Notes under the pieces: model-generated
What the model was told of the DNA's origin: nothing
The model's database searches: none
What the model saw: the letters and a program-made list of their open reading frames with translations, nothing else
In this document: one piece after another, positions 41,710 through 51,480 of the stretch
Layout of the letters: each line of letters starts with the position of its first letter
Position numbering within the stretch: the first letter of the stretch is position 1
Program-made: the position numbers and the translations under genes
Assembly (NCBI RefSeq): GCF_001494595.1
Contig: NZ_LN929908.1
Coordinates: 310,001-374,000, forward strand
Direction: 5' to 3'
Origin: Mycobacterium sp. M26
Lineage (GTDB): Bacteria; Actinomycetota; Actinomycetes; Mycobacteriales; Mycobacteriaceae
DNA: 64,000 bases

Positions 41710-41849
41710 GCTAGGTGGAACCGGAAAGCGCAGCTCAGACGCCCAACCAACAGGTTGGCCGAACCGGCTGTTAGGGTGCCACTACAGAGGTCTAGGCTCC
41801 CAAGAGCCGGACCCACACACTCCGAACAGGACAGAAGGGGCAACACACC

Positions 41850-43061
41850 ATGTCCGAAGAAGCCTTCATCTACGAGGCCATCCGCACGCCTCGCGGCAAG
41901 CAGCGCGGTGGCGCGCTCACCGAGGTCAAGCCGCTGAGCCTGGTCGTCGGCTTGATCGAGGAACTGCGCTCGCGCTTCCCCGACCTCGACGAGAGCCTGA
42001 TCAGCGACGTCATCCTCGGATGCGTCTCGCCGGTCGGCGACCAGGGCGGCGATATCGCCCGCACCGCGGTGCTGGCTGCCGGCATGCCCGACACCGTCGG
42101 CGGCGTGCAGCTCAACCGCTTCTGCGCCTCCGGCCTGGAGGCCGTCAACACCGCGGCCCAGAAGGTCCGTTCCGGCTGGGACGACCTGGTGATCGCCGGT
42201 GGTGTCGAGTCGATGAGCCGGGTCCCCATGGGTTCCGACGGCGGCGCGATGTTCACCGACGTCCCGTTCACCTTCGACAACTACATCGCCCCTCAGGGCA
42301 TCGGTGCCGACCTGATCGCCACCATCGAGGGCTTCTCCCGTGAGGACGTCGACGCCTACGCCGCGCAGTCCCAGGAGCGCGCCGCCGCGGCCTGGTCCGG
42401 TGGCTACTTCGCCAAGTCCGTGGTCCCGGTGAAGGACCAGAACGGCCTGGTCATCCTCGACCACGACGAGCACATGCGCCCCGGCACCACCGTGGAGAGC
42501 CTCGGCAAGCTCAAGCCCGCCTTCGAGGGCCTGGCCGCGATGGCCGGCTTCGACGATGTGGCGCTGCAGAAGTACCACTGGCTGGAGAAGATCAACCACG
42601 TCCACACCGGCGGCAACAGCTCCGGCATCGTCGACGGCGCCGCCCTGGTGCTGATCGGTTCCGAAAGTGCCGGCAAGTCGCAGGGCCTGACCCCGCGCGC
42701 CCGCGTCGTGGCCACCGCCACCACCGGTGCCGACGCCACCATCATGCTGACCGGCCCCACCCCGGCCACCGAGAAGGTCCTGGCGCGCGCCGGCCTGACG
42801 GTCGACGACATCGACCTCTTCGAGCTCAACGAGGCGTTCGCGTCGGTGGTGCTGAAGTTCCAGAAGGACCTCAACATCCCCAACGAGAAGCTCAACGTCA
42901 ACGGCGGTGCGATCGCCATGGGCCACCCGCTGGGTGCCACCGGCGCGATGATCACCGGAACCATGGTCGACGAGCTGGAGCGCCGCGGCGCCAAGCGCGC
43001 GCTGATCACACTGTGCATCGGCGGCGGCATGGGCGTGGCCACCATCATCGAGCGCGTCTGA
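41850..43061 (+). CDS. fadA: Acetyl-CoA acyltransferase, beta subunit of the fatty-acid oxidation complex
   Basis: 403 residues. The acyl-accepting cysteine is at about 92 in [17 protein letters not shown] follows DLFEL, the catalytic His is in MGHPLGATG, and the second Cys is in [10 protein letters not shown]. It performs the last, thiolytic step of beta-oxidation in the alpha2-beta2 trifunctional complex with FadB, encoded 42 bp downstream. AGAAGGGGC precedes the ATG. Gene order matches Rv0859-Rv0860. Confidence 0.96.
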   Translation: MSEEAFIYEAIRTPRGKQRGGALTEVKPLSLVVGLIEELRSRFPDLDESLISDVILGCVSPVGDQGGDIARTAVLAAGMPDTVGGVQLNRFCASGLEAVNTAAQKVRSGWDDLVIAGGVESMSRVPMGSDGGAMFTDVPFTFDNYIAPQGIGADLIATIEGFSREDVDAYAAQSQERAAAAWSGGYFAKSVVPVKDQNGLVILDHDEHMRPGTTVESLGKLKPAFEGLAAMAGFDDVALQKYHWLEKINHVHTGGNSSGIVDGAALVLIGSESAGKSQGLTPRARVVATATTGADATIMLTGPTPATEKVLARAGLTVDDIDLFELNEAFASVVLKFQKDLNIPNEKLNVNGGAIAMGHPLGATGAMITGTMVDELERRGAKRALITLCIGGGMGVATIIERV

Positions 43062-43103
43062 CCGAGCGCCAGGAACCTAGAGCAGAGAGTTAGAAGAAAA
43101 GCT

Positions 43104-45242
43104 ATGGCAGAGAACACCATCCAGTGGGACAAGGATGCCGACGGCATCGTCACGCTGACGCTGGACGACCCGACCGGTTCGGCCAACGTGATGAACGAGC
43201 ACTACAAGGAATCCATGCACAAGGCCGTCGAGCGCCTTGTCGCCGAAAAGGATTCGATCACCGGCGTGGTGATCACCAGCGGCAAGAAGACCTTCTTCGC
43301 CGGTGGCGACCTGAAGAGCATGATCAACGCCGGTCCCGAGAACGCCGGTGAGATCTTCGACGAGGTCGAGGACATCAAGCGCGACCTGCGCACCCTGGAG
43401 ACCTTCGGTAAGCCGGTCGTCGCCGCCATCAACGGCGCCGCCCTCGGCGGTGGCCTGGAGATCGCGCTGGCCACCCACCACCGGATCGTCGCCGACGTCA
43501 AGGGTGTCCAGATCGGCCTGCCCGAGGTCACCCTGGGCCTGCTGCCCGGTGGCGGTGGCGTGGCCCGCACCGTCCGGATGCTCGGTATCCAGAACGCGTT
43601 CGTCAACGTCCTGAGCCAGGGCACCCGGTTCAAGCCGGCCGCCGCCAAGGACAACGGCCTGGTCGACGAACTGGTCTCCAGCGTCGAGGAATTGGTGCCC
43701 GCCGCCAAGGCCTGGATCAAGGCCAACCCCGATGCGCACGTCCAGCCGTGGGATGCCAAGGGCTACAAGATGCCCGGTGGCACCCCGAGCAGCCCGGCGC
43801 TGGCCGCGATCCTGCCGTCGTTCCCGTCGCTGCTGCGCAAGCAGCTCAAGGGTGCGCCGATGCCGGCTCCGCGCAACATCCTGGCCGCCGCCATCGAAGG
43901 CGCCCAGGTCGACTTCGATCTGGCCACCCGCATCGAGAGCCGCTACTTCACCGAGCTGGTCACCGGCCCGATCGCCAAGAACATGATCCAGGCGTTCTTC
44001 TTCGACCTGCAGACCATCAACTCCGGTGGTTCGCGGCCCGAGGGGATCGGCAAGACCCCGATCACCAAGATCGGTGTGCTCGGCGCGGGTATGATGGGCG
44101 CGGGCATCGCCTACGTCTCGGCCAAGGCCGGTTTCGAGGTCGTGCTCAAGGACGTCACCATCGAGGCGGCGCAGCGGGGCAAGGGCTACTCCGAGAAGCT
44201 GGAGGCCAAGGCCCTCGAGCGCGGCAAGACCTCCAAGGAGCGCTCGGATGCGCTGCTGGCCCGGATCACCCCGACCGCCGATGCCGCCGACTTCGCCGGT
44301 GTCGACTTCGTGATCGAAGCCGTCTTCGAGTCGGTCGAGCTGAAGCACAAGGTGTTCCAGGAGATCGAGGACATCGTCGAGCCCAACGCGCTGCTGGGAT
44401 CGAACACCTCGACGCTGCCGATCACCGAGCTGGCGACCGGCGTGAAGCGTCAGGACGATTTCATCGGCATCCACTTCTTCTCCCCGGTCGACAAGATGCC
44501 GCTGGTGGAGATCATCAAGGGCGAGAAGACCTCTGACGAGGCGCTGGCCCGGGTGTTCGACTACACGCTGGCCATCGGCAAGACCCCGATCGTGGTCAAC
44601 GACAGCCGCGGTTTCTACACCAGCCGCGTCATCGGCACCTTCGTCAACGAGGCGCTGGCCATGCTCGGCGAGGGTGTCGAGCCGGCATCGATCGAGCACG
44701 CGGGTTCGCAGGCCGGCTACCCGGCCCCGCCGCTGCAGCTGTCCGACGAGCTCAACCTGGAGCTGATGCACAAGATCGCCGTCGCCACCCGCAAGGGTGT
44801 CGAGGACGCGGGCGGCACCTACACCGGGCATCCGGCCGAGGCTGTCGTCGAGAAGATGATCGAGATCGGGCGTCCGTCGCGGCTGTCCGGTGCCGGCTTC
44901 TACGAATACGTCGACGGCAAGCGGACCCGGCTGTGGCCCGGCCTGCGGGAGACGTTCAACTCCGGCAGCTCGCAGATTCCGTTGCAGGACATGATCGATC
45001 GCATGCTGTTCGCCGAGGCGCTGGAAACCCAGAAGTGCTTTGACGAGGGCGTGATCACCACGACGGCCGACGCCAACATCGGCTCGATCATGGGCATCGG
45101 CTTCCCGCCGTGGACCGGTGGCGCCGCGCAGCTGATCACCGGCTACCCGCATGGTGGTAAGGCCGGGTTCGTCGCGCGGGCCAAGGAGCTGGCGGCCAAG
45201 TACGGCGACCGCTTCAACCCGCCGGCTTCGCTGGAGAGCTAA
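43104..45242 (+). CDS. fadB: Fatty-acid oxidation complex alpha subunit: enoyl-CoA hydratase / 3-hydroxyacyl-CoA dehydrogenase
   Basis: 712 residues, near the length of the M. tuberculosis FadB. The N-terminal hydratase domain (1 to about 190) has [10 protein letters not shown] and [14 protein letters not shown] with the first catalytic Glu, then [15 protein letters not shown] with the second. The NAD-binding domain begins near residue 325 with [20 protein letters not shown] and [18 protein letters not shown] carry the catalytic His region. Two C-terminal helical dehydrogenase domains follow. It works with FadA as the trifunctional enzyme. A long perfect hairpin terminates the operon. Confidence 0.97.
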   Translation: MAENTIQWDKDADGIVTLTLDDPTGSANVMNEHYKESMHKAVERLVAEKDSITGVVITSGKKTFFAGGDLKSMINAGPENAGEIFDEVEDIKRDLRTLETFGKPVVAAINGAALGGGLEIALATHHRIVADVKGVQIGLPEVTLGLLPGGGGVARTVRMLGIQNAFVNVLSQGTRFKPAAAKDNGLVDELVSSVEELVPAAKAWIKANPDAHVQPWDAKGYKMPGGTPSSPALAAILPSFPSLLRKQLKGAPMPAPRNILAAAIEGAQVDFDLATRIESRYFTELVTGPIAKNMIQAFFFDLQTINSGGSRPEGIGKTPITKIGVLGAGMMGAGIAYVSAKAGFEVVLKDVTIEAAQRGKGYSEKLEAKALERGKTSKERSDALLARITPTADAADFAGVDFVIEAVFESVELKHKVFQEIEDIVEPNALLGSNTSTLPITELATGVKRQDDFIGIHFFSPVDKMPLVEIIKGEKTSDEALARVFDYTLAIGKTPIVVNDSRGFYTSRVIGTFVNEALAMLGEGVEPASIEHAGSQAGYPAPPLQLSDELNLELMHKIAVATRKGVEDAGGTYTGHPAEAVVEKMIEIGRPSRLSGAGFYEYVDGKRTRLWPGLRETFNSGSSQIPLQDMIDRMLFAEALETQKCFDEGVITTTADANIGSIMGIGFPPWTGGAAQLITGYPHGGKAGFVARAKELAAKYGDRFNPPASLES

Positions 45243-45250
45243 GCCGCAGT

Positions 45251-45293
45251 CGCAGAAGTCCCCGAGACGGCCACCGTCTCGGGGACTTCTGCG
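45251..45293 (+). terminator. 43-bp perfect hairpin terminator after fadB
   Basis: Twenty-base perfect arms (starting CGCAGAAGTCCCCGAG and ending with its complement) around a CCA loop, nine bases after the fadB stop. There is no U-tract, as usual for mycobacterial intrinsic terminators. The next gene on the same strand starts 33 bp later, so the hairpin would insulate it from fadAB transcription. Confidence 0.85.
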
Positions 45294-45326
45294 TTACGCC
45301 ACCCGGATCGGGTTAGCGTAGGCGCC

Positions 45327-46814
45327 ATGAGCGACGGCGCCCCCACCTTCTGCCGCGCGCTCGCCGCCAGCCTGACCCGCTACCGGGACAAGCCCTGCAT
45401 CGAGTTCGACGGCCGCTGGCTGGACGGCGACGAGGTCAGCGACTACGTCGACGGTATCGACGCGGCGCTGCGCGAGGCGGGCGTGGCCGAGGGTGCCACG
45501 GTCGCGGTGGTGGCCCGCAACCGCCCGCCGCTCGCTGCCGCGGTGGTGGGCCTGCTCGCCGACGGTCGCTGGGTCTCGATGATCTACTCCTACCAATCAC
45601 CTGAGGGCATCGGCCGCGATATCGACGGGCTGCGCCCAGCCGCGGTCGTCGCCGACCGGGAGGACTGGACGGCGCCGGTGATCGAGGCGGCGGCCCGCGC
45701 CGGTGTCGCCGGAATCGCCGTCTCGCTTGAACCGCCGGCCGTCGAGTTGGTCGCCGGTCTCGGGCACGTGTCGCCGGAGCTGGCGGCCGCCGGGCGGGAC
45801 GGGTCGGCCGGGTTGCGGGTGCTCACCAGCGGGACCACCGGAGCGCCCAAGCGCCACGACATTCCGGCATCGGTCCTGGAGCACACCGTCTACAGTGTCG
45901 CCGGGGCGGGTGCGTCAGCCGACGAGCCACCCGAGCTGATGTACTGGCCACTGGGCGGGATCGGCGGTGTCTGCCAACTGATCACCGGTGCCTACCTTGG
46001 CAAGCGGATCGCCCTGCTGGAGAAGTTCTCGGTGCCCGAGTGGGTCCGGGTCGTGAAGGGCTACGGCATCCGGCGTGGTGCCCTGCAACCCGCCGCGGTG
46101 CGGATGCTGGTGGAGGCCGACCTGCCGCCCGAGGATCTCGCCAGCCTGGAGTACGTGGTGAGCGCTGCGGGCCCGCTGGACGCCGAGACCCGCGACGCCT
46201 TCGAGCAACGCTACCGAATCCCGGTTCTACTGGCCTATGGCGCAACAGAATTCGCCGGCTCGGTGTGTGCCTGGACACCGGAGCTCTACCGTGAGTTCGG
46301 TGCGGCTAAGCGTGCCAGTTCCGGCCGGGTGCTGCCCGACACCGAGGTACGCATCATCGACCCGGACACCGGCAGGCGGGTCCCGACCGAGCGCCACGGC
46401 GTCCTGGAAGCACGGATCGCCACCATCAGTCCGGACTGGATCCGGACCAGCGACCTCGCCTCGATCGACGCCGACGGCTTCATCACCCTGCACGGCCGCG
46501 CCGATGGTGCCATCAACCGCGGCGGCTTCAAAGTGCTGCCGGAAACCGTTCGGCGAGTGCTGGTTTCGCACCCCGGGGTCCGCGACGCCGCGGTGGTCGG
46601 CGTGCCCGACCGCAGGCTCGGGGAGGTGCCGTTCGCCGCCGTCGAAACCGTGCCGGACGCCGCACCGTCGGCCGACGAACTCATCGCACTGGTGCGCGGT
46701 GAGCTGCCCAAGCACTGCGTGCCGGTCGCCATCGCCGTGGTCGACGAACTGCCCCGCACCCCCTCGCTCAAAGTCAGCCTTCGCGACGTCGCGGCCCTGT
46801 ACGTCAGCCCCTGA
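45327..46814 (+). CDS. Acyl-CoA synthetase (AMP-forming)
   Basis: 495 residues. The P-loop is LTSGTTGAPKR, A5 is the atypical YGATEFAGS, the hinge region is TSDLASIDADGFITLHGRAD, and the C-terminus PRTPSLKVSL keeps the catalytic Lys although the usual Gly before it is Leu. It belongs to the same subgroup as the synthetase at 3994-5400 (IEFDGRW, ATEF, and similar C-termini). It activates an unidentified carboxylic acid. It is upstream of the amidase with 18 bp spacing, so the two may be cotranscribed. Confidence 0.9.
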   Translation: MSDGAPTFCRALAASLTRYRDKPCIEFDGRWLDGDEVSDYVDGIDAALREAGVAEGATVAVVARNRPPLAAAVVGLLADGRWVSMIYSYQSPEGIGRDIDGLRPAAVVADREDWTAPVIEAAARAGVAGIAVSLEPPAVELVAGLGHVSPELAAAGRDGSAGLRVLTSGTTGAPKRHDIPASVLEHTVYSVAGAGASADEPPELMYWPLGGIGGVCQLITGAYLGKRIALLEKFSVPEWVRVVKGYGIRRGALQPAAVRMLVEADLPPEDLASLEYVVSAAGPLDAETRDAFEQRYRIPVLLAYGATEFAGSVCAWTPELYREFGAAKRASSGRVLPDTEVRIIDPDTGRRVPTERHGVLEARIATISPDWIRTSDLASIDADGFITLHGRADGAINRGGFKVLPETVRRVLVSHPGVRDAAVVGVPDRRLGEVPFAAVETVPDAAPSADELIALVRGELPKHCVPVAIAVVDELPRTPSLKVSLRDVAALYVSP

Positions 46815-46832
46815 AAGGGTGACGATGAAGCG

Positions 46833-48245
46833 ATGACCCCGTTGTGTCATCTGCCCGCCCATGACCTGGTGCGCCTGATATCGGCTCGCGAGGTGTCCTG
46901 TCGCGAGGTGGTGCAGGCTCACCTGGACCGCATCGACGCGGTCAACCCGGCGCTCAATGCGCTCGTGGTCGCCGCCGACCCGCAGACGTCCCTGGCCGCG
47001 GCCGACGAGGCCGACGCGCGGGTCGCCGCGGGCGCTCCGTTGGGCCGGCTGCACGGGGTTCCGGTCGTGGTCAAGGACGTGATGACGGTAGCCGGACTGG
47101 CCTGCTCCGGTGGGGTGGCACCGTTGCGGGCGGTGGCCTCCGTCGACGCCACGGCGGTCGCCCGTCTTCGTGCCGAGGGAGCCATCGTGCTCGGCCTGAC
47201 GAATGTTCCGGAGATGGGCCGGGGTGGGGAAACCAACAACACTCTCTACGGCCGAACCAACAATCCGTTCGATCTGTCCAGGACCCCAGGCGGCTCCAGC
47301 GGTGGGTCGGCCGCACTGGTCAGCGCCGGCGGTGCCGCCCTCAGCGTCGGGTCCGACGGCGGCGGCAGTATCCGTCAGCCCGCCCACAACACCGGGATCG
47401 CCGGCCTCAAGCCCACGCACGGTCGGATACCCCGCACCGGCGCCGTCTTCGGGGACGCGCCAGGGATCTTCGGGCCGTTCAACTGCTATGGGCCGCTTGC
47501 CCGTTCGGTCACCGACCTGTACCTGGGGCTGGCGGTGATGGCAGGACCCGACCAGCGCGACCCCTACGCCGCCCCGGCGCCCCTGGGTTCACCCGACGAG
47601 ATCGACGTCGCTTCACTGCGGGTGGCCACCTACCTTGATGACGGGACCTCGGCACCCAACGGCGATGTCAGCGCTGTCGTCACCGCGGCTGCCCGGGCCC
47701 TTGCCGACAGCGGTGCCGCCGTCACCGACGCGCGCCCGGACTGTCTGGGCCAGACCATGAACCTGCTGTGGCGATCGGTCTTCCTCGGCGGCGACCGCGG
47801 GCAGGGCTTCCAGGCTGACCTCGCGGCGATCGGCGTCACCGAGCCGTCCGAGGAACTCGCCGAATTCCTGCGCCAGGCGGGCACTGTCGAGTTCAGCCTG
47901 ACCGACGCGCGCCAGCGGCTGGCCGATATCGATGCCTACCGCATCCGCATGCTGGAATTCATGGACGACTTTGACGTCATCGTCGGTCCCGCCATGCCGG
48001 CCGCCGCCAAACCACACCACCACGGGCTGGTGGAGATCGACGACTTCTCCCACCTGATGGTGCACAACCTGACCGGCTGGCCCGCCGTCGTCGTGCGGTG
48101 CGGTACATCGGGTGACGGCCTCCCGATCGGAGTTCAGATCGCGGCCCGGCCGTGGCATGACACCACGGCGCTGGCCGTGGCCGGCCATCTCGAATCCGTC
48201 TTCGGCGGGTGGCAGCCTCCGCCTTTGGTGCTCAGCTCAGAGTGA
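46833..48245 (+). CDS. Amidase (amidase signature family)
   Basis: 470 residues. The Ser-cisSer-Lys triad is recognisable: Lys at about 76 in VVVKDVMTVAG, and the glycine/serine-rich signature TPGGSSGGSAALVSAGGAALSVGSDGGGSIR (in two halves) at about 150-180, with the nucleophile Ser in DGGGSIR. It hydrolyses amide bonds of a small substrate; family members range from acetamidases to indoleacetamide hydrolases and GatA-like enzymes. As a stand-alone gene after an acyl-CoA synthetase it could supply the acid that the synthetase activates. It overlaps the convergent PPOX gene by 9 bp. Confidence 0.93.
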   Translation: MTPLCHLPAHDLVRLISAREVSCREVVQAHLDRIDAVNPALNALVVAADPQTSLAAADEADARVAAGAPLGRLHGVPVVVKDVMTVAGLACSGGVAPLRAVASVDATAVARLRAEGAIVLGLTNVPEMGRGGETNNTLYGRTNNPFDLSRTPGGSSGGSAALVSAGGAALSVGSDGGGSIRQPAHNTGIAGLKPTHGRIPRTGAVFGDAPGIFGPFNCYGPLARSVTDLYLGLAVMAGPDQRDPYAAPAPLGSPDEIDVASLRVATYLDDGTSAPNGDVSAVVTAAARALADSGAAVTDARPDCLGQTMNLLWRSVFLGGDRGQGFQADLAAIGVTEPSEELAEFLRQAGTVEFSLTDARQRLADIDAYRIRMLEFMDDFDVIVGPAMPAAAKPHHHGLVEIDDFSHLMVHNLTGWPAVVVRCGTSGDGLPIGVQIAARPWHDTTALAVAGHLESVFGGWQPPPLVLSSE

Positions 48246-48764
48246 CCCGAGGTCGGACGACAGCCAGTGCTGCGGCCGCAGATAGATCGCGATCTGCTCG
48301 CCGTGCTCACGGCGGGCATAGTCGAGATAGGCGTCGACCTTCTCCGGCGGCAGATAGCGCCGGGTCATCTCGACGAGCTGCTCGTCGGTGGCCGGCTCGA
48401 TCCGGCTGACCCGGCGGGCATAGTCGAGATAGGCGTCGACCTTCTCCGGCGGCAGATAGCGCCGGGTCATCTCGACGAGCTGCTCGTCGGTGGCCGGCTC
48501 GATCCGGCTGACCGGCCCGTCCACGGCGACATAGCGCACCGAGGGTTCGACCCGCTCCGCCATCAACGCGAAGTACCCGGCCGCCTCGATCAGCCGGGCC
48601 TTGCGCGAGCCCGGGCTGGTGAGCACCCACGGCTCGCCGCCGGGCGCGTACTGGTACCACATCGGGACCGTCAGGGGGCCGCGGCCTTCGCCCGCCGATA
48701 CCGACAACGCACCGATATGTGGCTCGGCGAGAAACTGTTCACGTTCGTCCTGGGAAAGTGCCAT
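48237..48764 (-). CDS. PNPOx-like (split-barrel) flavin/F420-binding protein with internal duplication
   Basis: 175 residues. The split-barrel begins LAEPHIGALSVSAGEGRGPLTVPMWYQY and has TSPGSRKARLIEAAGYFALM, the cofactor-binding pattern of pyridoxamine-oxidase-like proteins. Residues 85-118 (VSRIEPATDEQLVE... to LDYARR) are repeated exactly at 119-152. Without the second copy the protein would be 141 residues, the usual length. The duplicated piece is the helix region after the core barrel, so the fold may survive with an extra helix pair. F420 or flavin use is inferred from family. Confidence 0.85.
   Translation of the reverse strand: MALSQDEREQFLAEPHIGALSVSAGEGRGPLTVPMWYQYAPGGEPWVLTSPGSRKARLIEAAGYFALMAERVEPSVRYVAVDGPVSRIEPATDEQLVEMTRRYLPPEKVDAYLDYARRVSRIEPATDEQLVEMTRRYLPPEKVDAYLDYARREHGEQIAIYLRPQHWLSSDLGSL
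48310..48513. repeat. Exact 102-bp tandem duplication inside the PPOX gene
   Basis: Two identical copies at 48310-48411 and 48412-48513, beginning CGGCGGGCATAGTCGAG. The unit is 34 codons, so the frame is kept. There are no differences between copies, which implies a very recent event or active homogenisation. Confidence 0.97.
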
Positions 48765-48818
48765 ATTCGCCAGGCTAACCGCGACGGCTGATCAGGCGGC
48801 GCCCGTAGAGTCGATGCC

Positions 48819-49808
48819 ATGCGCTTCGGACTCTTCATCCCCCAGGGCTGGCGGCTCGACCTCGTCGGCATTCCCACTGAAAACCACTGGCAGGTAATGA
48901 GCGAGCTGGCCACCCATGCCGACAACGGCCCGTGGGACTCGCTGTGGGTGTACGACCACTTCCACACCGTTCCGCTGCCCACCGACGAGGCCACCCACGA
49001 GGCATGGACGCTGATGGCCGCCTACGCCGCCACCACCTCACGGATCAAGCTCGGCCAGATGTGTACGGCGATCAGCTACCGCAACCCGGCCTATCTGGCC
49101 AAGGTGGCCGCCACCACCGACATCATCTCCGGTGGCCGGGTGCAGATGGGGATCGGCGGCGGCTGGTACGAGCACGAATGGCGGGCCTACGGTTACGGGT
49201 TCCCGTCCGCCGGGGTGCGGCTGGGCCGCCTCGATGAGGGTGTCCAGATCATGCGCGACGCCTGGCGTGACGGGCGGGTGAGCTTCGACGGCAAGCACTA
49301 TCAGGTCGACGGGGCGATTGTGGCACCGAAGCCGTTGCAGCAGGACGGAATTCCGCTGTGGATCGCCGGCGGCGGCGAGAAGGTGACGCTGAAGATCGCC
49401 GCGAAGTACGCCCAGTACACCAACTTCACCTCCGAACCTGACGGCTTCAAGAGCAAGTCCGACATTCTGGCCGGACATTGCCGTGAGGTCGGCACCGACT
49501 TCGACGCGATCGTGCGCTCGGCGAACGTCAACGCGATCCTGGGCACCAGTGAGGCCGACGTCGCCGCGCGCATCACGCGGGTCCGTGACCGGCTGGCCGG
49601 CGTCTGCGGGGACGGGGCGGCCGACGCGATGCTGTCGATGTTCAGTGCGCCCGGCTCGGCGGCCGGCACTCCCGAGCAGGTGGTGGCGAGCCTGACGAAT
49701 CTGCGCGATCTGGGCTGTGAGTACGTCATCTGCTACTTCCCCGAGGCGGCCTACGACCGCTCCGGCATCGAGCTCTTCGAGCGTGAGGTGATCCCCGCGC
49801 TTGCCTGA
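48819..49808 (+). CDS. LLM-class F420-dependent oxidoreductase
   Basis: 329 residues. Motifs are MRFGLFIPQGW, SLWVYDHFHTVP, RIKLGQMCTAISYRNPAYLAK, GGRVQMGIGGGWYEHEW (TIGR-type LLM pattern) and IPLWIAGGGEKVTL. The WYEHEW segment is common in mycobacterial F420-dependent LLM enzymes. It transfers hydride between F420 and an unidentified carbonyl or alcohol. It is divergent from the PPOX gene, which is also a potential F420 protein, across 54 bp. Confidence 0.92.
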   Translation: MRFGLFIPQGWRLDLVGIPTENHWQVMSELATHADNGPWDSLWVYDHFHTVPLPTDEATHEAWTLMAAYAATTSRIKLGQMCTAISYRNPAYLAKVAATTDIISGGRVQMGIGGGWYEHEWRAYGYGFPSAGVRLGRLDEGVQIMRDAWRDGRVSFDGKHYQVDGAIVAPKPLQQDGIPLWIAGGGEKVTLKIAAKYAQYTNFTSEPDGFKSKSDILAGHCREVGTDFDAIVRSANVNAILGTSEADVAARITRVRDRLAGVCGDGAADAMLSMFSAPGSAAGTPEQVVASLTNLRDLGCEYVICYFPEAAYDRSGIELFEREVIPALA

Positions 49809-49898
49809 GAAGCGCATGCACGCAAATGAGAATGGGGTTTCCATCTGGCGCTAACTGTGTTGTACGATCCGCCTACCGAGTTAACGGAGGATCGCGCT

Positions 49899-50312
49899 AT
49901 GCAGAAGGCCCTGGCCCCGGAAATCTCCACATGGCCGGAGGAGAACCCGCAGCTCATCGGCAGTAAATGTGCCAGTTGCGACGCGGTTGTCTTCCCCCGC
50001 CAGGATCGCTGCCCGAAGTGCAGCGCCGGCGACACGGTCGAGGTCAAGCTGCCCCGGCGGGGCACGCTGGTGGCCTGGACGACGCAGGGCTTTCCGCCCG
50101 GGGCGCCCTACATCGGACCCACCGGCAAGGACTTCGTCCCCTTCGGTGTCGGTCTGGTCCAGCTAGGCGATCTGGTGCGTGTCGAGGGTCGGCTGACCGA
50201 GAACGACCCGGCCAAGCTCCAGTGGGGGATGGACGTCGAACTGACCATGATCCCGTTCGCCACCGACGCCGACGGCAACGAGATCGTCACCTTCGCCTTC
50301 CAGCCGGCCTGA
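49899..50312 (+). CDS. DUF35 OB-fold / zinc-ribbon acyl-CoA-associated protein
   Basis: 137 residues from ATG 49899, with ACGGAGG eight bases upstream; an earlier in-frame start lacks such a site. The rubredoxin-like zinc ribbon has C24-x2-C27 and C38-x2-C41 (CASCDAVVFPRQDRCPKC), followed by an OB-fold (GTLVAWTTQGFPPG, DLVRVEGRL). DUF35 proteins pair with thiolase-like Ltp proteins: in steroid catabolism the DUF35 domain of ChsH2 is required by the Ltp2 retro-aldolase. The Ltp-like gene follows 19 bp downstream, so a complex is expected. Confidence 0.9.
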   Translation: MQKALAPEISTWPEENPQLIGSKCASCDAVVFPRQDRCPKCSAGDTVEVKLPRRGTLVAWTTQGFPPGAPYIGPTGKDFVPFGVGLVQLGDLVRVEGRLTENDPAKLQWGMDVELTMIPFATDADGNEIVTFAFQPA

Positions 50313-50331
50313 GTCGAGAGGACTTCCTGTC

Positions 50332-51477
50332 ATGACCAATGACGTCGCCATCATCGGGGTCGGCCTGCACCCGTTCGGCCGGTTCGAGAAGACCGCTATG
50401 CAGATGGGCGCCGAGGCGATCCAGGCCGCACTGACCGACGCCGGAGTGCAGTGGAAGGACATCCAGTTCGGCTTCGGCGGCAGCTACGAGGTGTCCAACC
50501 CCGACGCGGTGACCCGCCTGGTCGGCCTGACCGGCATCACGTTCACCAACGTGTTCAACGCGTGCGCCACCTCGGCCAGTGCCATCCAGCAGACCGCCGA
50601 CACCATCCGGCTGGGCAAGTACGACATCGGTATCGCCATCGGGCTGGACAAGCATCCGCGCGGTGCGTTCACCGACGATCCGGCCAAGCTCGCGCTGCCG
50701 CAGTGGTATGCCCAGAACGGACAGTTCGTCACCACCAAGTTCTTCGGCATCAAGGCCAACCGGTACATCCACGACCACAACATCTCCGAGGAGACGCTGG
50801 CGCGGGTGGCCAACAAGAACTTCCGCAACGGTGTGCTGAACCCGAATGCGTTCCGCCGCAAGGAGATCTCGGTGGAGGAGATCATGGCCTCGCCGGTGCT
50901 GAACTATCCGCTGCGGCAGTACATGTTCTGCGCCCCGGACGAGGGCGCGGCCGCGGTCATCATGTGCCGCGCCGACATCGCCCACCGTTACACCGACAAG
51001 CCGGTTTATGTGCGGGCCAGCGAGATCCGCACCCGCACTTTTGGCGCCTACGAGGTGCACGGCACGTCGGCACCGCTGGACGAGGACGTGTCACCGACCG
51101 TATACGCCGCCAAGGCCGCCTACGAGGCGGCGGGGATCGGCCCGGAGGATGTCGACATCGCCCAGCTGCAGGACACCGACGCCGGGGCGGAGGTCATCCA
51201 CATGGCCGAGACCGGTCTGTGCGCTGACGGCGAGCAGGAGAAGCTGCTGGCCGACGGTGCCACCGAGATCCACGGCTCGCTGCCGATCAACACCGACGGC
51301 GGCCTGATCGCCAACGGTGAGCCGATCGGGGCGTCCGGTCTGCGCCAGATGCACGAGCTGGTGCGTCAGCTGCGTGGTGAGGCCGGCGAGCGTCAGGTGC
51401 CCGGAAGTCCGCGGGTCGGGCTGGCGCAGGTGTACGGCGCGCCCGGAACCGCTTCGGCCACAATCCTTTCGCTGTAG
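50332..51477 (+). CDS. Thiolase-fold lipid-transfer-type protein (Ltp-like, DUF35-partnered)
   Basis: 381 residues. The sequence runs parallel to the protein at 19393-20544 throughout (VGLHPFGRFEK, FNACATSAS with Cys78, YDIGIAIGLDKHPRGAF, YMFCAPDEGAAAV, GEPIGASGLRQMHE). It lacks the classical GHP thiolase motif, as do the SCP-x/Ltp2-type aldolases. With the upstream DUF35 protein it probably forms a heteromeric retro-aldolase or thiolase for a branched or cyclic acyl-CoA. Substrate is unknown. It stops 3 bp from the convergent PE-PPE gene. Confidence 0.9.
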   Translation: MTNDVAIIGVGLHPFGRFEKTAMQMGAEAIQAALTDAGVQWKDIQFGFGGSYEVSNPDAVTRLVGLTGITFTNVFNACATSASAIQQTADTIRLGKYDIGIAIGLDKHPRGAFTDDPAKLALPQWYAQNGQFVTTKFFGIKANRYIHDHNISEETLARVANKNFRNGVLNPNAFRRKEISVEEIMASPVLNYPLRQYMFCAPDEGAAAVIMCRADIAHRYTDKPVYVRASEIRTRTFGAYEVHGTSAPLDEDVSPTVYAAKAAYEAAGIGPEDVDIAQLQDTDAGAEVIHMAETGLCADGEQEKLLADGATEIHGSLPINTDGGLIANGEPIGASGLRQMHELVRQLRGEAGERQVPGSPRVGLAQVYGAPGTASATILSL

Positions 51478-51480
51478 CCG

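Noticed and set aside
43077..45152. Long open frame antisense to fadB
   Set aside because: High GC at third positions opens the opposite frame; the product is Gly/Val/Arg/Asp-rich without domains, while fadB on the other strand is unmistakable.
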